NCBI GenBank assembly: GCA_030745835.1
Contig: JASLNU010000010.1
Location: 1-64,000 of the forward strand
DNA length: 64,000 nt
Direction: 5' to 3'
Origin: GCA-2687515 sp002687515
GTDB taxonomy: Bacteria; Pseudomonadota; Alphaproteobacteria; Rhodospirillales; UBA2165
The notes beneath the pieces are model-generated. The model saw only the letters and a program-made list of their open reading frames with translations. It made no database searches and was not told where the DNA came from. Within the stretch, counting starts at the first letter, position 1. The number at the start of each line of letters is the position of its first letter. Position numbers and translations under genes: made by a program. This document shows positions 34,238-42,363 of the stretch, piece after piece.

Positions 34238-34327
34238 GTGGTCACCCTGTCGATAAACTGGATCGTACACCCGAGAGGATGGCGTTTCCTTCGGCAAATA
34301 TCCAGGAAAATACGACCTGGCTCCGGA

Positions 34328-34414
34328 TGGTGCGGGCGGAGAGACTCGAACTCTCACTCTGTCACCAGAACGGGATTTTGAATCCCGCGCGTCTACCAGT
34401 TCCGCCACGCCCGC
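34328..34414 (-). tRNA. tRNA-Leu (anticodon CAA)
   Basis: Read on the minus strand, the acceptor GCGGGCG (34414-34408) pairs with CGCCCGC before the discriminator A and an encoded CCA (34330-34328). The anticodon arm is CGGGA-TTCAAAA-TCCCG, giving anticodon CAA. The long variable arm (TTCTGGTGACAGAG region) and the GTTCGAGTC T-loop are those of a class II leucine tRNA. Total length is 87 with CCA. Confidence 0.95.
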
Positions 34415-34611
34415 GTGCGCGCACCATCTCGCGGGCCGGGATCATAGCGTCGCGCGCCGCCGGGTCAACCGTCTGCACCACCAATTTTTCCACCCGGGGA
34501 ACCGTTTGCGGGGCCAATTGCCAAGCCATGACGAACCGGTTAACAAGGCTGCACGGCGCCGGCTGGCGCGCGCTTGAAAACAAGTCGGATACAAGGGAAG
34601 CGGGACCGGGA

Positions 34612-35193
34612 ATGTTGCGCCGCCTCTACGATTGGACCCTCGATCTTTCCCGGCACCCGCACGCGCTTTGGGCGCTGGCCATCGTTTCCTTCGTCGAAAG
34701 TTCGGTGTTTCCGATCCCGCCCGACATCATGCTTATTCCGATGGTATTGGCGGCGCGCGACCGGGCCTGGCTGATCGCCGCGGTGTGTACGGCGGCGTCG
34801 GTTGCCGGCGGCCTCCTCGGCTATCTGATCGGCGCCTTCCTGTTCGATCAGGTCGGCCAGCCGGTGCTTGAGTTCTATAGCTATGCCCCCCGCTTCGAAG
34901 AATTCCGCGCCGCCTACAATGAATGGGGCGCCTGGGCCGTGTTTACCGCTGGCATCACCCCGTTCCCCTATAAGGTGATTACCATTTTGAGCGGTGTTAC
35001 CGGGCTCGATCCGCTGGTCTTCACGCTGTCCTCGATCCTGGCGCGCGGCGTCCGCTTTTTCCTGGTGGCGGCGCTTTTATGGAAATTCGGCGCGCCCATC
35101 CGCGGCTTCATCGAAGCCCGCCTCGGATTGCTGTTCACAATATTCATTATCCTTCTGTTCGGCGGTTTTCTTGCCGCCAAATTATTCCTATAA
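34612..35193 (+). CDS. DedA/YqaA-family membrane protein
   Basis: From the ATG at 34612 the 193-residue product is a small inner-membrane protein of the SNARE-associated/DedA superfamily (YqaA branch). Blocks include VSFVESSVFPIPPDIMLIPM (about residue 25), the glycine-rich VAGGLLGYLIGAF (about 63) and the conserved FTAGITPFPYKVITILSGVTG (about 105). DedA-like proteins are implicated in lipid flipping or membrane homeostasis. The open frame extends back to 34279 through the tRNA antisense strand, which is an artefact. The dsbB-like gene starts seven bases downstream. Confidence 0.85.
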   Translation: MLRRLYDWTLDLSRHPHALWALAIVSFVESSVFPIPPDIMLIPMVLAARDRAWLIAAVCTAASVAGGLLGYLIGAFLFDQVGQPVLEFYSYAPRFEEFRAAYNEWGAWAVFTAGITPFPYKVITILSGVTGLDPLVFTLSSILARGVRFFLVAALLWKFGAPIRGFIEARLGLLFTIFIILLFGGFLAAKLFL

Positions 35194-35199
35194 ATTTGT

Positions 35200-35706
35200 A
35201 TGCTTGAAATCGGCATAAAACGATTGACGCCGCCGATATTGCTGGCCGGTTTGTTGGCCGCCGGCGCCGGGCCGCTGATTATCGCCCTCGGCGCGCAGTA
35301 TCTGGGCGGGCTGGAGCCCTGCATCCTCTGCCAGTATCAGCGCATTCCCTATTGGACGGTGATCGGCCTGGCGGCGGCCGGGCTGTTGGTCGAAAGCGCC
35401 GACCGGCGCGGGATTTTTCTACTTGCGGCGGCGGTTTTCGCAGCCGGCGCGGCGCTTGCCTTCTATCATGTCGGGGTCGAACAGCATTGGTGGGCTTCGG
35501 CCGCCAACTGCGGCGCCGGCGCGCCGCTGCCGGGCAGTTTCGAAGCCTTCCGGGCGACGCCCTTGAAACCGTTGACCAAAGCCTGCGATGAAGTGGATTG
35601 GACCCTGTTCGGGCTGTCGATGACGGTCTACAATACCGCCGTCTCGCTTTTCCTGGCGGCGGCCAGCATCTTTGCGGCAAGCCGCATGAAGACAAATGCA
35701 AGTTGA
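35200..35706 (+). CDS. dsbB: Disulfide bond formation protein B
   Basis: The 168-residue inner-membrane protein has four TM segments. The first redox pair is PCILCQYQRIPYW (CxxC, about residue 38). The second-loop cysteines are in SAANCGAGAPLPGSFE (about 103) and TKACDEVDW (about 127). This is the DsbB/DsbI pattern: it reoxidises periplasmic thiol oxidases and passes electrons to ubiquinone. It overlaps coq7 by 11 bases, a neat link because Coq7 makes the quinone acceptor. Confidence 0.88.
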   Translation: MLEIGIKRLTPPILLAGLLAAGAGPLIIALGAQYLGGLEPCILCQYQRIPYWTVIGLAAAGLLVESADRRGIFLLAAAVFAAGAALAFYHVGVEQHWWASAANCGAGAPLPGSFEAFRATPLKPLTKACDEVDWTLFGLSMTVYNTAVSLFLAAASIFAASRMKTNAS

Positions 35707-36271
35707 GGTATCTGTGAAAAACACCCTCGCCCGTCTCGGCCCGCTGCCGGGCGATCCGTCGGCGGCCGAATTGACCGAGCGCATGATTCGCGTCGATCAG
35801 GCCGGCGAATATGGCGCCAAGCGGATTTACGCCGGGCAACTTGCGGTGCTCGGCGATGGCAAGGATGGCCCCATGTTGCGCGAGATGGCGGAAACCGAGG
35901 AACGGCACCTGGCGAGATTCAATGAAATGATTGCCCAGCGTCAGATCAGGCCAACGGCGCTACAGCCGGTCTGGCATCTGGCCGGCTTCGCCCTCGGCGC
36001 CGGCAGCGCGCTGATCGGGCGCGAAGCGGCGATGGCCTGCACCGTCGCCGTCGAGGAAGTGATCGAAGAGCATTACTGGGGCCAATCGGAAATTCTGGGC
36101 GACCAAGAGGCCGAGTTGAAAACCGTGATCGAAGAGTTTCGCGCCGACGAGATTGCCCATAAGCAAAGTGCCATCGAAGCCGGGGCCGAGAAAGCGCCCG
36201 CCTATCCGCTCTTGTCGGCGGCGGTCAAAACCGGCTCGCGCCTGGCCATTTGGCTGTCCGAGCGGATCTAG
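35696..36271 (+). CDS. coq7: Demethoxyubiquinone hydroxylase Coq7
   Basis: The 191-residue di-iron hydroxylase catalyses the last ring hydroxylation of ubiquinone synthesis. The carboxylate/histidine ligands are visible: RVDQAGEYGAKRIY (Glu about residue 39), ETEERHLARF (Glu and His about 69-72), VEEVIEEHY (Glu about 121) and FRADEIAHK (Glu and His about 155). Size and lack of TM segments fit Coq7. It overlaps dsbB. The stop codon TAG lies in the first bases of the structured repeat element that begins at 36270. Confidence 0.93.
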   Translation: MQVEVSVKNTLARLGPLPGDPSAAELTERMIRVDQAGEYGAKRIYAGQLAVLGDGKDGPMLREMAETEERHLARFNEMIAQRQIRPTALQPVWHLAGFALGAGSALIGREAAMACTVAVEEVIEEHYWGQSEILGDQEAELKTVIEEFRADEIAHKQSAIEAGAEKAPAYPLLSAAVKTGSRLAIWLSERI

Positions 36272-36595
36272 TGGCCTGTATCATCTATTTTGCACCCCTA
36301 CGACGGCGTTGCGAGGTTTCCGGCGAGGAGCGCGCCGCGCCGTGGTGCCGATCCACCACAAGTGGTGCGCGACGATGTCCGGGAGCCTTGCAACGCCGCC
36401 CTCTGGGTCGTTTTTCCCGTCCCCTCGGGGGTCGCGGGGGCGCCCCCCGCATTTGGAGTCGGGGGGACACCCCCCGGTGGCCCCCGGGGGTGTCGGAAGG
36501 GCTTGCCGATGGGCCCGCATCGCCGGCGCCCCTCCTCCTACCGGGGAAACGGGAAAAACGATCGTAGGGGTACATTATAGATGATAAAGGCCACT
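36270..36595. repeat. Structured repeat element, copy A (three-way-junction family)
   Basis: This 326-bp element fills the coq7/EamA gap. The outer stem pairs AGTGGCCTGTATCATCTAT (36270-36288) with 36577-36595 (one mismatch) and ACCCCTACGA (36294-36303) with 36562-36571. Stem 2 pairs GGCGTTGCGAGG (36305-36316) with CCTTGCAACGCC (36386-36397) and is tipped by GTGGTG/CACCAC (36342-36347/36354-36359). Stem 3 pairs TCGTTTTTCCCG (36408-36419) with 36550-36561. Junction linkers are 1, 10 and 0 bases, identical to copy B at 53298-53560. A GC-rich run sits inside stem 3. The coq7 stop and the next gene's start codon fall inside its ends. Confidence 0.75.
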
Positions 36596-37480
36596 CGCTT
36601 GGGCGCCATCCCCGCCTCGCGGTTTTCGCCGATCGTCATTGCATCACTTTGGATGACGGCGACATTGCTGTCCTTTGCCGCCATGGCCATCGCCGGGCGC
36701 GAACTGTCGGACACCATGAGCACCTTCGAGATTCTATTTTTCCGCGCTCTGGTGGCGACGCTGATCGTGCTTGCGCTGATTCCCCGGCAAGGCATTGCCG
36801 CTCTTAGGACCCGGCATATTTCGTTACATTTCCTGCGCAATACAATTCATTTTGGCGCCCAGTACGGATGGTTCCTGGGCATTTCGCTACTGCCCCTGGC
36901 GACCGTTTTTTCACTGGAATTCACGACCCCGATCTGGGGCGCCCTTTTGGCTGTCTTATTCCTCGGCGAAAAGTTGAACCGGGGCCGCGTTATCGCCATC
37001 GTTTTTGGTTTCGGCGGCGTCCTGATCATCCTGCGTCCCGGCGGCGAAGCCATCGACATCGCATCGCTGGCGGTCCTCGGCGCGGCGTTCGGTTACGCGG
37101 TTTCCTATATCACCACCAAGAAACTGTCGGCATTCGATACGCCCTTCGCCGTCATTTTTTACATGAATTTGATTCAATTGCCCCTTGGGCTGGTGCCGGC
37201 CCTGTCCGGCTGGGTGGCGCCCACGGTGGCCGACATTCCCTGGATTCTGTTGGTCGGCGTTACCGGGCTGGCCGCGCATTATTCGATGACGCGGGCCTTC
37301 AGGCTGGCCGACGCCACATTGATTCTGCCCATCGATTTCCTGCGGTTGCCGTTGATTGCGGTGGTCGGCTTCTTTTTCTACGCGGAAGCCGTCGACCTGG
37401 CGCTGTTCGCCGGCGCCATAATTATCTTCGGCGGTAATTATTATAATATCCAATTGGAGGCGCGGCGCGCCGGCGACTGA
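36581..37480 (+). CDS. EamA/DMT-family transporter
   Basis: The 299-residue inner-membrane protein has about ten TM segments in two EamA repeats. Repeat 1 includes STFEILFFRALVATLIVLAL near residue 47 and LEFTTPIWGALLAVLFLGEK near 110. Repeat 2 has AHYSMTRAFRLADATLILP near 228 and the final FFFYAEAVDLALFAGAIIIF. The ATG at 36581 (MIKATRLGA) lies inside the right arm of the repeat element, and no ribosome site is evident in front of it. The substrate cannot be predicted from the sequence. Confidence 0.82.
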   Translation: MIKATRLGAIPASRFSPIVIASLWMTATLLSFAAMAIAGRELSDTMSTFEILFFRALVATLIVLALIPRQGIAALRTRHISLHFLRNTIHFGAQYGWFLGISLLPLATVFSLEFTTPIWGALLAVLFLGEKLNRGRVIAIVFGFGGVLIILRPGGEAIDIASLAVLGAAFGYAVSYITTKKLSAFDTPFAVIFYMNLIQLPLGLVPALSGWVAPTVADIPWILLVGVTGLAAHYSMTRAFRLADATLILPIDFLRLPLIAVVGFFFYAEAVDLALFAGAIIIFGGNYYNIQLEARRAGD

Positions 37481-37512
37481 TACCGATGCCGGCACCGATG
37501 CCGGAAAAGGCG

Positions 37513-37995
37513 CTAAAGTTGGGCGAGCATGGCCTCGGCGCTTGAGATTTCGAAGGCGCCCGGCTCCTCGATATTCAATGTTTTGACGACGCCGTTCTCG
37601 ACCAGCATGGAGAAGCGCTGGCAGCGGGTTCCCAATCCCGGACCCGAGGCATCGAAATCCAAGCCCAGCGCCCTGGCGAACTCGGCGTTGCCGTCGGCCA
37701 CCATCATCACCTTGCCGCCGACATTCTGATCGGCGCCCCAGGCAGCCATGACAAAAGCGTCGTTGACCGCGACGCAGATTATGCTATCGACGCCCTTGGC
37801 GCTGATGGCGCCGGCGTTCTGGACGTAACCGGGCAGGTGCTTGGCGGAACAGGTCGGCGTAAATGCGCCGGGAAGGCCGAAAAGAACCACCGTTTTACCG
37901 AGAAACAATTCTTCGGCGCCGACCTGCTGGATTCCGGCATCGTCCTGGTAGCGCAATGTGGCGCCGGGAATCCGGTCGCCGACGCTTATGGTCAT
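37513..37995 (-). CDS. Peroxiredoxin (Prx5/AhpE-like, thioredoxin- or glutaredoxin-dependent)
   Basis: The 160-residue product has the Prx5 subfamily active site PGAFTPTCSAKHLPGYV, with the peroxidatic Cys at about residue 49. A possible partner Cys is in SIICVAVNDAFVMAAWG (about 73). Further family blocks are the GIDSIIC strand and RCQRFSMLVENGVVKTLNIEEPG (parts). It reduces hydrogen peroxide and alkyl peroxides in the cytoplasm. It is a single gene transcribed away from the ScsB-like gene region. Confidence 0.9.
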   Translation of the reverse strand: MTISVGDRIPGATLRYQDDAGIQQVGAEELFLGKTVVLFGLPGAFTPTCSAKHLPGYVQNAGAISAKGVDSIICVAVNDAFVMAAWGADQNVGGKVMMVADGNAEFARALGLDFDASGPGLGTRCQRFSMLVENGVVKTLNIEEPGAFEISSAEAMLAQL

Positions 37996-38154
37996 CGTAT
38001 GAATTTCCTTGGTTTAAGCTAGTTGTATGGGCACCATGGTCCCGCGGCGCAACTTTATAGGCGGTCAGACAGCCTGTAGCAAATTGGAATTGTTCCAATC
38101 TTACAACAATTTTGTGGCTAATAGGCCAGCGGCCGAGCGGTAAAGGGTGGCGCC

Positions 38155-40362
38155 TTATTTCCGGGTGGTGGCCAGCGCGTTCGCCGAGGCCTTCGCCAGC
38201 CCGTCCAGGACAAAGCCCGCCGTCAATAGCTCGGGCAAAACCAGGCCGTTTTCCATGCCCGGCCCGTAAACGGCATTAAACGGAATGCCAAAACGCCCGA
38301 AGCTTTTCAGGTAAGCGGTGATCTTGGGGTCGGGGCGCGTCCAATCGCCCTGCATGGCGACCACTTTATCGCTGGAAAGAAGTTCGAACACCTGGCCACG
38401 GTTGAGGACCGCGGCCTTGTTGACCTGGCAGGTGATGCACCATTCCGCCGTGATGTCGACGAACACGGTCTTGCCCTCGGCGACCAGGCGCGGGATGGCT
38501 TCGGGGTCGAAGGCCCGCCAATGGGCGGCGCTTTTAGATGCCGCCAATTGGGCATGGACCGGCGCATATTGATAGGGGGCCGCGAATGCGGCCAGGATAA
38601 CGGCGATCAGGCCAACCGTTGCCAGCCGCCGCGACAAAGCCCGGCCACGCTCGCGTCCGACCAGAAGGGCGCCGATTACGACCATCAAAGCGCCGACGAT
38701 CAGCGCCGCTTCCAGGCCAAGCTGTACCGCCAGTACCGACAACAGCCACACTGCCGTGGCGGCGAGCGCCAGACCCAGCACCTGTTTCATGCGGATCATC
38801 CAGTTGCCCGGCTTGGGCAACCGTGACGCAAGGCCCGGCGCCAATGCGATCAAAATGAAGGGCAAGGCCATGCCCAGTCCGAGCGCCGCGAAAATCAGAA
38901 ATATGTCAACCGTGCGTCCGGCCAGCGCGAAGCCGACGGCGGTGCCCAGGAATGGCGCCGAACATGGCGTCGCCAGCACGGTGGCAAAGGCGCCGGTGGC
39001 GAAGTTGCCGCCGAAGCTTTGGTGGTCGGCCTTGGTGCCGCCGCCGCCGGCCAGATCACCGACCAGCGATGGCAGGCGCAATTCGAACAGGCCCCATAGG
39101 TTATAGGCGAACAATGTAACGATGACGGTCAGCCCGACGATAAACCAGGGATGCTGAAACTGGATGCCCCAACCGACGGCGGTGCCCGCCGCTTTGAGCC
39201 CGGCCAGCCCGGCGGCGATCACCATGAACGAAAAAACTATACCGAGCGAGGAGGCGGCAAAGCTTTTGCGGATGACCCTCTTTTCGGCGCCGCCATGAGC
39301 GGCGAAGCTGAGCACCTTGAGCGAGATTACCGGCAGCACGCAGGGCATGAGATTGAGGATAAGGCCGCCGATCACGGCCAGCGCCAGGATCAGGGGCAGG
39401 GATATCGGCAGCTGCCCACCGCTGGGCGCGGCGGCGGGCCCCCTGCCCACGTTGAGTGCCCGTTCCGCCGAACGATTGCCGTCGATAAGAGTCAGGCGCA
39501 ATTTCGCCTGTTCGATTGTGCTGTCCTCTTCCAAGGTTACCGGAACCTTGAGCGTCGCCTTTTTGCCGCCGTCCGAAAGCCGCACCTCGGGTGCCGCGAA
39601 GAAAGCCAGTTCCGGCCCCTCGATGAAGATGTCGGGCTTTTGGAACGGAACCTGGCTGCTCGCCAACACGCGCACGAAACCCTTGCGGATGTCCTTGTCC
39701 ACCTGGCGCACAGGGCCCGCTGTTTCGATGCGCTCGATGCTAAGGCCGTGTTTGGCGCCGTCGCCCGGAACCAGATTTGCGAATTTATTGATCAACTGAA
39801 AATGCCGGGTTGGCTCGCCGGCGCCCGGCGCAAGATCCAGCGCCAGGTTGGTCTGATAGGGAATGCAGATATCGTCGCAGGTCAGGTAATCGAGGGCGGC
39901 GCGCAATTTTAAGGGGCGCCCCGGTTGCTTCAGGCGCACCGATATGGGGAATACAACTTCCTTCTTGTATCCCATGGTCTGGAAACCCAGGACCTCGAAG
40001 CGGGACGGCGCCGGCCAGGCAAAGTCCACAGCCCCAAGATTCTCCGATTGCTTCCAATCCAGGCGCGGCGGGAATCCGGCATCCCCGGGATTCCGCCAAT
40101 AGATTTTCCAGCCCTTCTTCAACTTGAAATGCAGGCCAAGACGGATGGTTTTTTCGGTTCCGGTTCCGCCCAGCGCCGAGATCAGGCGGATCGAGGTTTG
40201 TTCGGTCTTGATCCAGGGCGAGGCGGTGGCCTCGGGCGCCGCGGCCGAAGCCGGCGTTCCGGCCGCCCAGCCACCCAGCAATAGGCCGCCAAGCAACAGA
40301 CCGCCAGCCAATAGACCGTTAGCGGTGGCCGGGAATCCTGGTCGGGAAGGTTTTTTGTTCAT
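38155..40362 (-). CDS. ScsB/DsbD-family thiol:disulfide interchange protein
   Basis: The product (735 residues from the ATG at 40362) has a signal peptide with a leucine/glycine repeat (GLLAGGLLLGGLLLGG). A large periplasmic beta domain (about residues 40-290) contains a CDDICIPYQ redox-type pair near 165. Eight TM segments form the DsbD central domain, with MPCVLPVISLKVLSF near 330 and ATPCSAPFLGTAVGF near 460. The C-terminal thioredoxin-like domain has AEWCITCQVNK (CxxC) near 640. It relays electrons from cytoplasmic thioredoxin to periplasmic partners. The DNA repeat encoding the leucine/glycine units (about 40270-40320) is near-tandem. Confidence 0.88.
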   Translation of the reverse strand: MNKKPSRPGFPATANGLLAGGLLLGGLLLGGWAAGTPASAAAPEATASPWIKTEQTSIRLISALGGTGTEKTIRLGLHFKLKKGWKIYWRNPGDAGFPPRLDWKQSENLGAVDFAWPAPSRFEVLGFQTMGYKKEVVFPISVRLKQPGRPLKLRAALDYLTCDDICIPYQTNLALDLAPGAGEPTRHFQLINKFANLVPGDGAKHGLSIERIETAGPVRQVDKDIRKGFVRVLASSQVPFQKPDIFIEGPELAFFAAPEVRLSDGGKKATLKVPVTLEEDSTIEQAKLRLTLIDGNRSAERALNVGRGPAAAPSGGQLPISLPLILALAVIGGLILNLMPCVLPVISLKVLSFAAHGGAEKRVIRKSFAASSLGIVFSFMVIAAGLAGLKAAGTAVGWGIQFQHPWFIVGLTVIVTLFAYNLWGLFELRLPSLVGDLAGGGGTKADHQSFGGNFATGAFATVLATPCSAPFLGTAVGFALAGRTVDIFLIFAALGLGMALPFILIALAPGLASRLPKPGNWMIRMKQVLGLALAATAVWLLSVLAVQLGLEAALIVGALMVVIGALLVGRERGRALSRRLATVGLIAVILAAFAAPYQYAPVHAQLAASKSAAHWRAFDPEAIPRLVAEGKTVFVDITAEWCITCQVNKAAVLNRGQVFELLSSDKVVAMQGDWTRPDPKITAYLKSFGRFGIPFNAVYGPGMENGLVLPELLTAGFVLDGLAKASANALATTRK

Positions 40363-40608
40363 TCTTGACCCAGTATGCGCGCGTTTTACACGATGATAAA
40401 TGCCAATGGGCGGCGAAACTTCCATCCGCCACCTTTCCTTATATAGATTTGGGCTGGCTCATTGGAACCGATGTTCGGGCCGCCTCACGTGAACTTTACC
40501 GTTTGTGCGGATGACCTATTGCACGGCGGTGGCGACGGCCCTTCCCAATGTTATGCGCCTGTGCCAAAATACCGGTGTCGTAGGCCGAATTCTTGTTGCG
40601 AGGTTTCC

Positions 40609-41184
40609 ATGCCGATCGATCCTAAATCCGATCCTTATCTCGCCGGACAGCTGTTGATCGCCATGCCGGGCATGCGGGACGAACGTTTTGCCCACACCGT
40701 GATCTATATGTGCGCGCATACCGAAGAGGGCGCCATGGGATTGGTGCTCAATCAAGTTCTCGATTCATTATCTTTCAGCGAACTTCTGAGCCAGCTCGGA
40801 ATCGAGGATGAAACCCCGGAAACCGAGATTCCGGTGCATTTTGGCGGGCCGGTGGAGGCCGGCCGTGGCTTCGTTTTGCACACCACCGACTTCAAACAGG
40901 ATGCGACCCTCGAGGTGGACGGCGAGATCGCCTTGACCGCCACCGTCGATATCCTGAAGGCCATGTCACGCGGCTATGGACCGAGGCGAAGTCTTCTTGC
41001 TCTCGGCTATGCGGGCTGGGGACCAGGCCAGCTGGATCAGGAAATCCGGGCCAACGGCTGGCTGCAGGCGCCGGCCGATTCGCAAATTATTTTCGATTTG
41101 GAAATTGATACCAAATGGGACCGGTCGATCGGCAAGTTGGGCGTCGATCCGCGCATGCTGTCGGACGAAGCCGGGCACGCCTGA
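40609..41184 (+). CDS. YqgE/AlgH family protein (DUF179)
   Basis: From the ATG at 40609 the 191-residue product shows the UPF0301 pattern: YLAGQLLIAMPGM (about residue 10), FAHTVIYMCAHTEEGAMGLVLNQ (in parts, about 25-50), VHFGGPVEAGRGFVLH (about 80) and the LGYAGWGPGQLDQEI block (about 130). The family is widespread and its biochemical role is not established. The open frame starts at 40462, but the extra N-terminal part is cysteine-rich and not family-like. It is a single plus-strand gene, divergent from scsB. Confidence 0.88.
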   Translation: MPIDPKSDPYLAGQLLIAMPGMRDERFAHTVIYMCAHTEEGAMGLVLNQVLDSLSFSELLSQLGIEDETPETEIPVHFGGPVEAGRGFVLHTTDFKQDATLEVDGEIALTATVDILKAMSRGYGPRRSLLALGYAGWGPGQLDQEIRANGWLQAPADSQIIFDLEIDTKWDRSIGKLGVDPRMLSDEAGHA

Positions 41185-41227
41185 ATCTGCGCCGCTATCC
41201 TGATACCGAAACAGGCGCTTTCCGGTT

Positions 41228-41274
41228 TTGCCAAACGCGGTCTTCGGCTATAGTCTCAAACGAATACCGGTATT
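41228..41274 (+). promoter_or_regulatory. Promoter and palindromic operator candidate of the DctPQM operon
   Basis: TTGCCA (41228-41233) and TATAGT (41249-41254) are 15 bases apart. The perfect 12-base palindrome AATACCGGTATT (41263-41274) follows nine bases later, around the expected transcription start, where a regulator could block initiation. GGGAGG precedes the dctP ATG by nine bases. Confidence 0.42.
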
Positions 41275-41319
41275 ATCCGGGAATAATTTCTTAAACCAGG
41301 ACTTGGGAGGGATATAATC

Positions 41320-42336
41320 ATGCAAAAATTATCGGCTGTTTTGATCGCCGTTGCGGCGGCAACCGCGGCTTTGTTCGTGTCGAAGGGCGTGACCGCGGAA
41401 ACGATACTCAAGACGGGAACTTTCGCGGCAAGCAATACGTTCACGGTTCGGGACATGTACATCCCCTGGCTGCGACAGGTGGAAAAGGACTCGGGCGGCG
41501 CCGTCAAGTTCAAGGAATTCTGGGGCGGCCAGCTTAGCCGCAGCCCGCGCAAGCAGTACGAACTAATGATGAACGGCATCCAGGATGTCACCAACATCCT
41601 GCCCAGCTATACCCACAAACTGTTTCCCGATTTCTCCTTCAACGCCCTTCCCTTCATTTTCAGGGATGGCGAGGAAGCCTCCTATGTGGGCTGGAAGATG
41701 TACAAGGCGGGCCATCTTCGGGGTCTGGACAAAGTCTATGTCGCGGCCATCTGGACCAACGATAACGGGGGCATGCATTTCTCCAAGAGGCTCGATAAGA
41801 TCGAGCAGATCAAGGGCATCAAGATGCGCGCCGCCGGCCCCGCCGAGGCCGCCGCCATCAAGGTCATGGGCGGAGCCCCGGTGAGCATGAGAATTACCCA
41901 GGTGGCCCAATCCCTGCACCGGGGCGTGATCCAGGGCACCTTCAACGGCTGGTCGGCGCTGCAAAGCTTCAAGATCACGCCGCTGATCGTCACCCATGTG
42001 GACATGCCCTTCGGCGTGCGCGGCTTCTTCTATGGCATCAATGGGAAGGTTTTCGACGGGCTTTCCGGCAAGATCAAGGCCGCCATCCGCAAGAACACGG
42101 GCATGCATGTGAGCCGCAAATTCGGCGGCATGAACGAAGCCCGGGGCGCCAGGTACCGCAAGGATGCCGCCAAGGATCCCAAGCGCAATGTCATCCGGCC
42201 CTCGGCGGCTGATCAGGCGGGCTACCGCAAGAAGTTCCAGTTCCTCTATGACAAATGGGTCACGGATTGGCCCAACGGACAGGCCAAACTGAACGCCGTG
42301 CTGAAGTTCCGGGCCGAATACCGCAAAGGCAGCTAG
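41320..42336 (+). CDS. dctP: TRAP transporter solute-binding protein, DctP type
   Basis: The 338-residue periplasmic protein has a signal peptide (MQKLSAVLIAVAAATAALF, cleavage near VTA-ET). It shows DctP blocks: YIPWLRQVEKDSGGAVKFKEFWGG (about residues 47-70), IKGIKMRAAGPAEAAAIKVMGGAPVSM (parts, about 165-190; the Arg of KMRA normally binds the substrate carboxylate) and VIQGTFNGWSALQSFKI (about 210). It should bind a carboxylated substrate and deliver it to the DctQ/M permease encoded next. The end is lysine/arginine-rich. The substrate is unknown. Confidence 0.88.
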   Translation: MQKLSAVLIAVAAATAALFVSKGVTAETILKTGTFAASNTFTVRDMYIPWLRQVEKDSGGAVKFKEFWGGQLSRSPRKQYELMMNGIQDVTNILPSYTHKLFPDFSFNALPFIFRDGEEASYVGWKMYKAGHLRGLDKVYVAAIWTNDNGGMHFSKRLDKIEQIKGIKMRAAGPAEAAAIKVMGGAPVSMRITQVAQSLHRGVIQGTFNGWSALQSFKITPLIVTHVDMPFGVRGFFYGINGKVFDGLSGKIKAAIRKNTGMHVSRKFGGMNEARGARYRKDAAKDPKRNVIRPSAADQAGYRKKFQFLYDKWVTDWPNGQAKLNAVLKFRAEYRKGS

Positions 42337-42363
42337 AGCCCGCCGCCCTCTGCGGACGCGAGT

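Noticed and set aside
34238..34408. N-terminal extension of the cyclase-like gene
   Set aside because: The extension MAELVDARDSKSRSG is translation of tRNA-Leu itself, a known false start pattern.
34279..34611. N-terminal extension of the DedA-like gene
   Set aside because: The frame reads through the antisense strand of tRNA-Leu; the ATG at 34612 matches the family start.
38155..40362. Near-tandem leucine/glycine codon repeats in the ScsB signal region as a separate repeat element
   Set aside because: They encode the signal peptide and are only a few units; ordinary slippage within coding sequence explains them.
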